From the NCBI GenBank assembly GCA_036374795.1, contig DASUTC010000364.1, positions 1 to 64,000 of the forward strand: DNA of 64,000 nt, written 5' to 3'. Positions within the stretch are counted from its first letter, which is position 1, and each line of letters starts with the position of its first letter. Below are positions 33,719-40,896 of the stretch, in pieces. This stretch comes from Herpetosiphonaceae bacterium. GTDB lineage: Bacteria; Chloroflexota; Chloroflexia; Chloroflexales; Kallotenuaceae. The position numbers were made by a program, and so were the translations under genes. The notes below the pieces were generated by a model. The model was not told where the DNA came from, searched no databases, and was given only the letters and a program-made list of their open reading frames with translations.

Positions 33719-34486
33719 ATGCGTAGTCGGGAGCGGTTATATCGGACAGAGGCGCTGATCCTGCGCCGCAGCGACTTTGGCGAGGCCGACCGGCTGATGA
33801 CGCTGTTCACGCCCCGGTACGGCAAGCGCCGCGTGATCGCCAAGGGCGTGCGCAAGACGACGAGCCGACGATCGGGACATGTCGAGCTGTTCAATCGGGT
33901 TGAGCTACAGCTGGCGACCGGGCGCAACCTGGATATTGTCACCGATGCGCAGATTGTGGACGCCTACAAACGGCTGCATGAGGATCTGCCGCGTCTGTCG
34001 TACGCCTATTATGTCGCCGAGCTCGTCGATAAGCTCACGGTCGATGAAGAAGAGAACGCGCCGGTCTACACGCTGCTGGTCAACACCTTCGCGGCGCTGG
34101 ATACCAGCACCGTGCTCGATCTGGTCGCGCGGCATTTCGAGCTGCATCTGCTCAATCTGGTCGGATACCGGCCCTATCTGTTCAACTGCGCGATCTGCCA
34201 GGAGCAGCTTACCGAGGAGGCCGATCGCTGGAGCGCGGCAGGCGGCGGGATGCTCTGCCCGCGCTGCGCGACGCGCGAGCCGCACGCGCTGCCGATCACG
34301 CTGCCGGCCTTCAAGGCGCTGCGGTTTTTGCAGCGGGAGCCGATCGCCGCGACCGAGGATCTGCAACGTCTGTCGGAGCCGCTGCGCCGTGAGATCGAGC
34401 AGCTCTTACGCGCAACGTTGCGGCCAATTCTGGAGCGCGAGCTGAAATCGGTCGAGTTTCTCGATGCCGTACGTCTGGCGTTGTGA
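33719..34486 (+). CDS. recO: DNA repair protein RecO
   Basis: A 255-residue recombination mediator that loads RecA with RecR and anneals single strands. Seen: N-terminal OB-fold (YRTEALILRRSDFGEADRLMTLFTPRYGK), the helical domain, and a zinc site CAICQEQL followed by CPRCATRE. The C-terminal helical part begins LPAFKALRFLQREP. Length and motif order are typical. It starts at ATG 33719, and TATAAT lies about 35 bp upstream. Next gene is a PH-domain membrane protein on the same strand. Confidence 0.95.
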   Translation: MRSRERLYRTEALILRRSDFGEADRLMTLFTPRYGKRRVIAKGVRKTTSRRSGHVELFNRVELQLATGRNLDIVTDAQIVDAYKRLHEDLPRLSYAYYVAELVDKLTVDEEENAPVYTLLVNTFAALDTSTVLDLVARHFELHLLNLVGYRPYLFNCAICQEQLTEEADRWSAAGGGMLCPRCATREPHALPITLPAFKALRFLQREPIAATEDLQRLSEPLRREIEQLLRATLRPILERELKSVEFLDAVRLAL

Positions 34487-34558
34487 CGGCATGGCTATCT
34501 GGCGCTGTGTGACGCAGCGATCGAGTAAAGGTCTAATGGTCCTACTAAGGAGCCGACG

Positions 34559-35197
34559 ATGAGCTATCTTCGTAATTTGCTGGGGGAAGGCGAGGAGATC
34601 GTCTTTGCGACGCGCCAGCACTGGTTTATTCCTATGGCCCACGTGCTGACCGAGCTTGTTGTGCTGACCATCCTGACGATCGCGGGCATCGTTATTCCCA
34701 ACGTGTTCGACATCCCCGATGGTCTGGTCTACCTCACGATCGGCGGTCTGGGCTTCATCGTGTTTCTCAGCGGCCTGGCAGATATTATGCGCTGGCACCA
34801 CGAGCAATTTGTGATCACCGACCGCCGCGTGCTTCAGTTGCAGGGCGTGTTCAGCAAAAATGTGCTCGACTCGTCGCTGGAGAAGATCACGGATGTCGAG
34901 CTGGAGCAGAACGTCCTGGGACGGATCTTCGACTTCGGCGATGTCAACATTCTGACCGCCAGCGAAGAGGGCATCAACCGCATGCAGGCGATCCGCCATC
35001 CGATCGAGTTCAAGCGGGCGATGATGAACGCGCGGGCGCGCTACGACGGCTATCTGGATCGCGCGCCGGTCAACGCCTATGATCATCCGCGCGACGTGCG
35101 GGCGATCCTTGAGCAGCTTGCCGCGCTCCGCGATCGTGGTATCCTCTCCTCGGCTGAGTTTGAAGCCAAGAAGCGCGAGCTGCTATCGCGCATTTAG
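34559..35197 (+). CDS. Bacterial PH-domain membrane protein with a C-terminal SHOCT motif
   Basis: A 212-residue protein. Two hydrophobic segments near the N-terminus (VLTELVVLTILTIAGIVIP and LTIGGLGFIVFLSGLADI) are followed by a bacterial pleckstrin-homology domain: FVITDRRVLQLQGVFSKNVLDSSLEKITDVELEQNVLGRIFDFGDVNI. The C-terminal ~35 residues are a SHOCT-type helical pair (ILEQLAALRDRGILSSAEFEAKKRELL). The architecture is common in actinobacteria and Chloroflexota; SHOCT is thought to mediate oligomerisation. No specific role is known. Ribosome binding site AAGGAGCCGACG. Confidence 0.88.
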   Translation: MSYLRNLLGEGEEIVFATRQHWFIPMAHVLTELVVLTILTIAGIVIPNVFDIPDGLVYLTIGGLGFIVFLSGLADIMRWHHEQFVITDRRVLQLQGVFSKNVLDSSLEKITDVELEQNVLGRIFDFGDVNILTASEEGINRMQAIRHPIEFKRAMMNARARYDGYLDRAPVNAYDHPRDVRAILEQLAALRDRGILSSAEFEAKKRELLSRI

Positions 35198-35264
35198 GAG
35201 ATCGAGTGCTGCGCGCCCAGTGGGAACGCGCCGCGTCGATCCCGCCATAGCCAGGAGAGCCTTG

Positions 35265-36098
35265 ATGAGCGACCTCTTCGACCGTATCACCGAAGCGACC
35301 GTCTTTATCCGCAGCCGGACGGAGCTTCAGCCTGATATTGCCCTGATCCTTGGTTCGGGCCTGGGCGCGCTCGCCGACACGATCGACGCCGCCGTGACGA
35401 TCGCCTACGAGGATATTCCGCATTTTCCGCACTCCACGGTCGAAGGCCATCGCGGCGAGTTTGTGCTGGGCACGCTCGGCGGCTGCAACGTCGCCGTGAT
35501 GCGCGGACGCTTCCATTACTATGAAGGCTACTCGCTCGATCAGACGACCTTTCCGGTGCGCGTGCTGCAAGCGCTCGGCGCGCACACGCTGATCGTCACC
35601 AACGCGGCGGGCGGCCTGCGCGCCGACTGGCAGGTCGGCGATCTGATGCGCATCGCCGATCATATTAATTTTCCGGGTATGGCCGGCCTGAATCCGCTGC
35701 GTGGCCCGAACGATCCGCGACTGGGCGTGCGCTTTCCGGCGCTGACCAATGCCTACGACAGCGGGCTTGGCCGTCTGGCCCATGAGGTCGCGGCGGAGGT
35801 CGGCGTTCCCATGCACGACGGCGTGTATGCGATGCTGGCCGGGCCGTCGTTCGAGACGCCCGCCGAGCTGCGCATGTTACAGACGCTCGGCATCGACGCG
35901 GTGGGCATGTCCACGGTGCCTGAGGTGATCGTCGCGCGGCACGGCGGCATGCGTGTGCTCGGCATCTCGATGATCTCGAACATCGCCACGCCCGACGCGC
36001 CGCCCGCCAACCACGAGGAGGTGCTGGCGGCAGGCGAGGCGGTCAAGCCCAGGTTCACGGCGCTGATCACGCAGCTCATGGAGCGCATCGCGGCGTAG
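35265..36098 (+). CDS. Purine nucleoside phosphorylase (class II, trimeric type)
   Basis: A 277-residue enzyme that splits inosine and guanosine with phosphate to base and ribose 1-phosphate (purine salvage). Seen: ALILGSGLGALAD (phosphate loop), IPHFPHSTVEGHRGEF, the signature RGRFHYYEGYS, VTNAAGGLR, AGPSFETPAELRMLQTLG with the base-binding Glu, VGMSTVPEVIVARH and SMISNIA with the Asn that reads 6-oxopurines. The ATG at 35265 follows CCAGGAGAGCCTTG; the upstream frame overlaps the PH-SHOCT gene and is not PNP-like. Confidence 0.95.
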   Translation: MSDLFDRITEATVFIRSRTELQPDIALILGSGLGALADTIDAAVTIAYEDIPHFPHSTVEGHRGEFVLGTLGGCNVAVMRGRFHYYEGYSLDQTTFPVRVLQALGAHTLIVTNAAGGLRADWQVGDLMRIADHINFPGMAGLNPLRGPNDPRLGVRFPALTNAYDSGLGRLAHEVAAEVGVPMHDGVYAMLAGPSFETPAELRMLQTLGIDAVGMSTVPEVIVARHGGMRVLGISMISNIATPDAPPANHEEVLAAGEAVKPRFTALITQLMERIAA

Positions 36099-36101
36099 CT
36101 A

Positions 36102-36158
36102 GCGCCGACAGGCCGGGGGCGGGCGCCCTCTGGGTGGTGGGAGTCCCCCAATCATGTG
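36102..36158 (+). repeat. GC-rich dispersed repeat (GCCGACAGGCCGGGGG type), copy A
   Basis: Begins GCGCCGACAGGCCGGGGG and ends AGTCCCCCAATCATGT. The reverse complement of 39382-39423 has the same two ends around a different middle. It lies in the gap between the PNP gene and mnmG. Confidence 0.75.
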
Positions 36159-36294
36159 CCTGTCTGATACAAAGTATCATACTCTGCTTCCCGAAGATGC
36201 TCCGTGATTCTGCACGAGCGGCGAGTTGCAACAGGCCCAGGTGTTGCGCCTGGGCATTTTGGTGCGTGCGGCAGCGCAAATCGGCGCATTACGG

Positions 36295-36300
36295 TAAAAT
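36295..36300 (+). promoter_or_regulatory. -10 element giving a near-leaderless mnmG transcript
   Basis: TAAAAT ends 9 nt before the mnmG ATG and no Shine-Dalgarno sequence is present, so transcription would start within a few nucleotides of the start codon. Confidence 0.4.
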
Positions 36301-36309
36301 AGAGCTACT

Positions 36310-38328
36310 ATGCAAACTGTCTATGATGTGATTGTGGTCGGGGCAGGGCACGCGGGCTGCGAGGCGGCGCATGCGGCGGCAAAGATGGGCTGTCGCACGC
36401 TCCTGCTGACGATCGACCTCGATAAACTGGCGCACATGTCGTGCAATCCTTCGATCGGCGGGCCGGCGAAGGGCCATATCGTGCGCGAGATCGATGCCCT
36501 GGGCGGCGTGATGGGCCGCGTGACGGACGAGACGTTCATCCAGATCCGCATGCTCAACGAGTCGAAGGGGCCTGCCGTGCAGGCGCTCCGCGCGCAGAGC
36601 GATAAACGGCTCTATGCTCAGCGGATGAAAGAGGCGCTGGAGCGCACGCCTAACCTCGATCTGAAGCAAGCGCTGGTTGAGCGGATTATTGCTCCACAAC
36701 AAACAACGACGCCCGGAGGGCACCCGGAACAAAGCGCAGCGGGCGACGATCCGACTGGCTCGTTGTTCTCTGTTCTCACCCATACCGGCTGGCGCTACGA
36801 TGGCCGCGCGCTGGTGCTGACGACCGGGACCTTCCTGCGCGGTCGCGCGATCACCGGCAGCGCGATGTGGTCGGCGGGGCGCGCAGGCGAGAGCGCGGCA
36901 GTGGCGCTGGGCGAGGATCTGCACCAGCTTGGCTTTCCGCTGGTGCGGCTCAAGACGGGCACGCCGCCCCGCGTGGACGCGCGCACGATCGATTTTAGCG
37001 CCACCGAGATCCAGCGTGGCAGCGCGCAGCCGCTCCACTTCGGCTTCTACTACGACGAGCAGCCGCCGATCCCGTCGTTCGTCATGGATCGGCCCAGCCC
37101 GTGGTTTCCGCAGCCGATGCTCGACGGCTGGCGGCCACAGTTGCCGTGCTATCTGGTGCATTCGACGCCCGAAACGCATCAGATCATCCGCGACAACCTG
37201 GATCGCGCGCCGCTCTTCTCAGGCGTGATCGAGGGCGTCGGGCCGCGCTACTGCCCGTCGATCGAAGACAAGATCGTGCGCTTCGCCGACAAGGAGCGCC
37301 ACGGCTTCTTTCTTGAGCCGGAGGGCTGGCAGACCAGCGAGGTCTATGTGCAGGGCTGCAACACCTCGCTGCCGGAGGATGTGCAGTGGCACATGCTGCG
37401 GACGATCCCGGCCCTGCGCAACGTCGAGATTATGCGCGTCGGCTACGCGATCGAGTACGACGCCGTGGCGACGGGCGAGATCCTGGCGACGCTTGAAACC
37501 AAGCGGCTTCCGGGGCTGTTCCTGGCCGGCCAGATCAACGGCACTACCGGCTACGAGGAGGCAGCGGCGCAAGGGCTGATCGCCGGGATCAATGCCGCGC
37601 GCAAGGTCCGGGGCGACGAGCCGTTTATTCTGCGCCGCGATCAAGCCTACATCGGCGTGCTGATCGACGACCTTGTGACGAAAGAGATCCACGAGCCGTA
37701 CCGCATGTTCACCTCGCGGGCCGAGCACCGGCTACTGCTGCGCTCGGACAACGCCGATCTACGGCTTACGTCGCTGGGCTACGAGCTGGGTATGATCGAC
37801 GCAGCACGTCTGGCGCTGGTCGAGACGAAGCGCGAGCAGGCCGAGCAGACGCAGCGGCGCTTGCAGAGCGTGCGGCTCACGCCGTCGAGCGAGATGAATC
37901 GCCGTCTGGCGGAGGCCGGGATCGGCCCGATCAGCCAGGTGTGCAGCGCCGACGTAGTGCTGGCGCGGCCCGCCGTCAGCTACAGCGCGCTTCGGCAGGC
38001 GCTCGATCTGCCGGAGCTACCACAGTACATCGGCGAGCAGGTTGAGATCGAGATCAAGTACAGCGGGTACATCGAGAAAGAGCACAAGGCGGCGGAGCGC
38101 GTGCGCAAGATGGAGACGCGCCGCCTGCCGGAGTGGCTCGACGTGGCCGCCGTGCCCGGATTGCGCACCGAGGCGCGGCAGGTGCTTGCGCGCTTCCGCC
38201 CGGCGACGCTGGGCCAGGCTGCCCGGCTGGCCGGGATCAATCCTGCGGATATTGCGGTGCTGCTGGTGTATCTGGAGCGGCAGCGCGACGATGGCACGCA
38301 GCGCGAGCCTGCGGTCGAAGCGGTGTAA
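36310..38328 (+). CDS. mnmG: tRNA uridine-5-carboxymethylaminomethyl(34) synthesis enzyme MnmG, with an in-frame repeat insert
   Basis: A 672-residue FAD enzyme that, with the GTPase MnmE, modifies wobble U34 of several tRNAs. Seen: FAD-binding VVGAGHAGCEAAHAAAKMG, the C-loop CNPSIGGPAKGHIVREID, LKTGTPPRVD with the second catalytic region, NGTTGYEEAAAQGL, HRLLLRSDNADLRL and the helical C-terminal domain (YSGYIEKEHKAAERVRKME). At about residues 130-156, where E. coli has 8 residues, 27 Pro/Gly/Thr-rich residues are encoded by a copy of the dispersed repeat. The region is a surface beta hairpin in known structures, so the enzyme is probably active. mnmE is not in the window. Confidence 0.96.
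   Translation: MQTVYDVIVVGAGHAGCEAAHAAAKMGCRTLLLTIDLDKLAHMSCNPSIGGPAKGHIVREIDALGGVMGRVTDETFIQIRMLNESKGPAVQALRAQSDKRLYAQRMKEALERTPNLDLKQALVERIIAPQQTTTPGGHPEQSAAGDDPTGSLFSVLTHTGWRYDGRALVLTTGTFLRGRAITGSAMWSAGRAGESAAVALGEDLHQLGFPLVRLKTGTPPRVDARTIDFSATEIQRGSAQPLHFGFYYDEQPPIPSFVMDRPSPWFPQPMLDGWRPQLPCYLVHSTPETHQIIRDNLDRAPLFSGVIEGVGPRYCPSIEDKIVRFADKERHGFFLEPEGWQTSEVYVQGCNTSLPEDVQWHMLRTIPALRNVEIMRVGYAIEYDAVATGEILATLETKRLPGLFLAGQINGTTGYEEAAAQGLIAGINAARKVRGDEPFILRRDQAYIGVLIDDLVTKEIHEPYRMFTSRAEHRLLLRSDNADLRLTSLGYELGMIDAARLALVETKREQAEQTQRRLQSVRLTPSSEMNRRLAEAGIGPISQVCSADVVLARPAVSYSALRQALDLPELPQYIGEQVEIEIKYSGYIEKEHKAAERVRKMETRRLPEWLDVAAVPGLRTEARQVLARFRPATLGQAARLAGINPADIAVLLVYLERQRDDGTQREPAVEAV
36694..36778. 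repeat. Dispersed repeat copy inside mnmG
   Basis: Inverted-repeat ends (ACAACAAACAACGA near 36697 and TCGTTGTTCTCTGTTC near 36759) flank a GC-rich core with CGCCCGGAGGGCACCCGG. The core resembles CGCCCAAAGGGCGCCCGG of the 21.7-kb copy. The reading frame stays open through it. Confidence 0.6.
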
Positions 38329-38419
38329 CCGGGGCGGATCGCAAACCACCCCACGCGGCAATTCGTTGACACCTCCTGCTATCAAACGCTCCACGTCAAC
38401 GTGACGTGGAGCGCGGTGT

Positions 38420-39313
38420 TTAAGGCGCTGCCGTGCTGCTCGGCTCCTGCGTGGGCCAGTCGGTTGGTGCTGGCGGAAAAACATCGGTTGGAATCGGCAT
38501 CGTCGGCAGCGGCACGAACGATGTGCTGGTCGTCGCGCTGGTGGGCGCATCCGTCGGCGCGAGGGTTGGCTCCGGCGTGGGCTCGTCCGTTGGGATCGGC
38601 AGCTCGGTCGGCATCGGCGTCGGCGGGATCTCGGTCGGCGTCGGCGGGATCTCGGTCGGCGTCGGCTCCGGCGGTCGCGTCGGCGGGATCTCGGTCGGTG
38701 GCGGTGGCGGCGGTGGTGTCGGCGTCTGCACAATAATGATCACCACCGGCGTCTGGGTTGGCGCGAGCGTCGGCTCAAGCGTGGCCGTGGGCGTGATCGT
38801 GCGCGTCGGCGTGGCCGTGGGCGTGATCGTGCGCGTCGGCGTCAGCGTCGGCGTCGACGAAGGCGTGGCCGTCGCGGTCGCGGTGGCGGTCGCAGGAGCA
38901 GCCGTGAGCGCCGCTGTGGCCGTCGCGACGGGCGGCACGACACTAGCTCCGTTGTCGCCGCCCAGCGTGTACAGATAGCCGATGCCCAACCAGACCAGCG
39001 TAATCGTCACCAGCAGGCCAAGCACTGTAAAATAAAACGTGCGGTCGCGGCCAGACAATCGGCCACGCGCACCACGGCTCGGCAGCGCCAGAGTGCCCGC
39101 ACCAGCGACCGGACCCGTCGTTGTTCCGCTCCACTCGCCTGTGTATAATGGGCAAGAGAGATGGTTGATGCTCAAACAATATAAGCGCTGATCGACCGGA
39201 ATCTCCTGCGCATCGCCGCTGACATAGCAGCGGTGCTCCGATGTCGGAGAGGCAAAGCGAATCGCGCGATTTTGGCGTAACCCAAGATAAGGACAATGGG
39301 TACGTTCGTTCAC
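38420..39313 (-). CDS. Chloroflexota-type 'CPYLGL' four-Cys membrane protein with a long Thr/Pro tail
   Basis: A 297-residue protein. The N-terminal ~60 residues hold CPYLGLRQNRAIRFASPTSEHRC with further Cys later (C7, C29, C46, C54). This cytoplasmic putative zinc module is shared by many Chloroflexota proteins, often followed by a membrane helix and LysM. Here the helix (FYFTVLGLLVTITLVWLGIGYL) leads into a ~180-residue extracellular tail of Thr, Pro and acidic repeats (PTEIPPTPTEIPPTP) and no LysM is seen. The tail may span the wall or be glycosylated. The GTG at 39313 is chosen for GAAGAAGG upstream. Function unknown. Confidence 0.72.
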   Translation of the reverse strand: MNERTHCPYLGLRQNRAIRFASPTSEHRCYVSGDAQEIPVDQRLYCLSINHLSCPLYTGEWSGTTTGPVAGAGTLALPSRGARGRLSGRDRTFYFTVLGLLVTITLVWLGIGYLYTLGGDNGASVVPPVATATAALTAAPATATATATATPSSTPTLTPTRTITPTATPTRTITPTATLEPTLAPTQTPVVIIIVQTPTPPPPPPPTEIPPTRPPEPTPTEIPPTPTEIPPTPMPTELPIPTDEPTPEPTLAPTDAPTSATTSTSFVPLPTMPIPTDVFPPAPTDWPTQEPSSTAAP

Positions 39314-39381
39314 AGTTCTACCTTCTTCATGCGGAATCAAGGAGCATGTTCTGGAAACAGCCGATTCTGCATCAGAAAAGG

Positions 39382-39423
39382 ACATGATTGGGGGACACCC
39401 CCAAACCCCCGGCCTGTCGGCGC
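39382..39423 (-). repeat. GC-rich dispersed repeat (GCCGACAGGCCGGGGG type), copy B, inverted
   Basis: Reverse complement reads GCGCCGACAGGCCGGGGG, a short G-rich middle, then CCCCCAATCATGT. It is in the divergent gap between the CPYLGL gene and the phosphoesterase gene. Confidence 0.75.
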
Positions 39424-39488
39424 ATTCGTGGCAATATTGTAGTATAGAGGACGGATCGGGCCACGTCAAAGCCTGTGGAGAGTTGTCT

Positions 39489-40220
39489 ATGCGTGTCGTG
39501 CTGGTGTCAGATATTCATTCAAATGCCGTAGCGCTGGACGCGGTGCTTGCCGCGCTGCCCGCCTACGATGAGCTGTGGTGCTTGGGCGATACGATCGGCT
39601 ACGGGCCAGAGCCGAATCGCTGCCTGGAACAAATCCGTAAACGAGCACGCTATGCATTGACAGGCAATCATGATCTGGCCTCGCTTGGCCTGGTTTCACT
39701 CGCCGACTTCAACGTGCTGGCTCGCACCGCCAACCAGTGGAACAACGAGCAGCTTGAGCCTGAGCTGCGCGCGTATCTGCAAGAGCTGCCCGCCAGCCTG
39801 CCGCTGCCGCCTGCGGTGACATTGGCCCACGCCAGCCCGCGCGACCCGATCTGGGAGTACGTGCTCGATCCTGAAACCGCCAAAGATAATCTTGAGTACT
39901 TCGACACGCCGCTCTGCTTCGTCGGGCATACGCACGTGCCCACGATTTTTGCGCAGCACGCCGACGGCAAGGCCGAGCTGCGCCGTGGACGCTCCGGCGA
40001 GATCCTGCGTCTGAAGCCAGACTCGCGCTACATCATCAATCCGGGCAGCGTCGGTCAGCCCCGCGATGGCGATCCGCGCGCCGCGTATGCCGTGTGGGAT
40101 ACGAAAGCACACACGATCCGCTTCAACCGCGTCGAGTACGACATCGAGGCGACCCAGCGCAAAATGTACGCCGCTGGTCTGCCTGAGCTGCTGGCCGAGC
40201 GTCTCGCGTTTGGGCGGTAG
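39489..40220 (+). CDS. YfcE/MJ0936-type metallophosphoesterase
   Basis: A 243-residue calcineurin-like phosphoesterase. Metal motifs: LVSDIHSN (D8, H10), CLGDTIGYGPEPN, TGNHDLA, a His in LAHASPRD, and GHTHVP. The C-terminal part (IINPGSVGQPRDGDPRAAYAVWD) matches the stand-alone family that includes cyclic-nucleotide and phosphodiester hydrolases of uncertain physiological substrate. The ATG at 39489 is set by GGAG nine nt upstream; the longer frame would translate the GC-rich repeat. It ends just before a 24-bp palindrome. Confidence 0.92.
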   Translation: MRVVLVSDIHSNAVALDAVLAALPAYDELWCLGDTIGYGPEPNRCLEQIRKRARYALTGNHDLASLGLVSLADFNVLARTANQWNNEQLEPELRAYLQELPASLPLPPAVTLAHASPRDPIWEYVLDPETAKDNLEYFDTPLCFVGHTHVPTIFAQHADGKAELRRGRSGEILRLKPDSRYIINPGSVGQPRDGDPRAAYAVWDTKAHTIRFNRVEYDIEATQRKMYAAGLPELLAERLAFGR

Positions 40221-40233
40221 GTAGATTACTCGG

Positions 40234-40257
40234 AGGGGCGTATTGCAATACGCCCCT
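40234..40257. repeat. Perfect 24-bp palindrome downstream of the phosphoesterase gene
   Basis: AGGGGCGTATTG followed directly by CAATACGCCCCT, fully self-complementary. It lies 14 bp after a stop codon and could fold as a terminator arm. I recall very similar GGGGCGTATTGCAATACGCC palindromes in intergenic DNA of cyanobacteria and Chloroflexota, suggesting a mobile or REP-like element. Confidence 0.7.
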
Positions 40258-40326
40258 ACAAACCTATCGCAATCTTCGCAATCACTACTCTCATCTTTGT
40301 TACCACTTCAGTCAGAAAGAAAACCA

Positions 40327-40869
40327 ATGAATTGGACTCTTACACTCATCGGTTCGATTATTGGGTCTATAGTTCTATCAATTGTGGGCAATCTCCTTAC
40401 TGATCCTCTGAAAAATTGGCTAGCCGGAAGATCACTTGTTAGCAAACACAAGAGGATCAATGAGCTAAGAGCAGAGCTTGACTATATTGAATATCTGTAT
40501 CAAAACAGGCAAGATCTATATTTAGAACTAGCATTTCATACCAATCGCATATTTCTATATATCATGATGTGTTTTGTACTTATTTTATCTTCTATCATGA
40601 TAACCTCAATTGTCTTCAGAATAGATCCAAATATCAGCATGAAAATATTTCCAATCAAAGATCCTTCTGATATATCATTTTCAATGTTCCTGCTTCTGAT
40701 AGCAACTATAATGTTTTTATCAGGATTAGTATCAGGTTATCAGGGATTAATTGATTTATCAAATCAAGACACGACTTTAAAAAAGCTCCATGACTTTGAT
40801 GAGTATAAACAAATAATCAATGCTCGTATAGAAAAACTATCTCAGAAGTTACCAACAAGTATCGAATAA
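40327..40869 (+). CDS. AT-rich membrane protein gene, probably acquired
   Basis: A 180-residue protein that I do not recognise. It has an N-terminal hydrophobic segment (LTLIGSIIGSIVLSIVGNLL), a charged coiled-coil-like part (ISKHKRINELRAELDYIEYL-type, ~37-65), and two more helices (IFLYIMMCFVLILSSIMITS and MFLLLIATIMFLSGLVSGYQ). A charged C-terminal helix follows. The DNA is strikingly AT-rich with codons such as ATA, TTA and AGA that neighbours avoid, so it is likely a recent transfer. Small membrane proteins of this shape occur in defence islands and conflict systems, but nothing here proves that role. Confidence 0.7.
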   Translation: MNWTLTLIGSIIGSIVLSIVGNLLTDPLKNWLAGRSLVSKHKRINELRAELDYIEYLYQNRQDLYLELAFHTNRIFLYIMMCFVLILSSIMITSIVFRIDPNISMKIFPIKDPSDISFSMFLLLIATIMFLSGLVSGYQGLIDLSNQDTTLKKLHDFDEYKQIINARIEKLSQKLPTSIE

Positions 40870-40896
40870 CCTTATAGGCTAGAGAGCTTACTCATT

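Noticed and set aside
40234-40257. Phage or integrase attachment site
   Set aside because: No second copy, integrase or tRNA end is present; a repeat or terminator element fits better.
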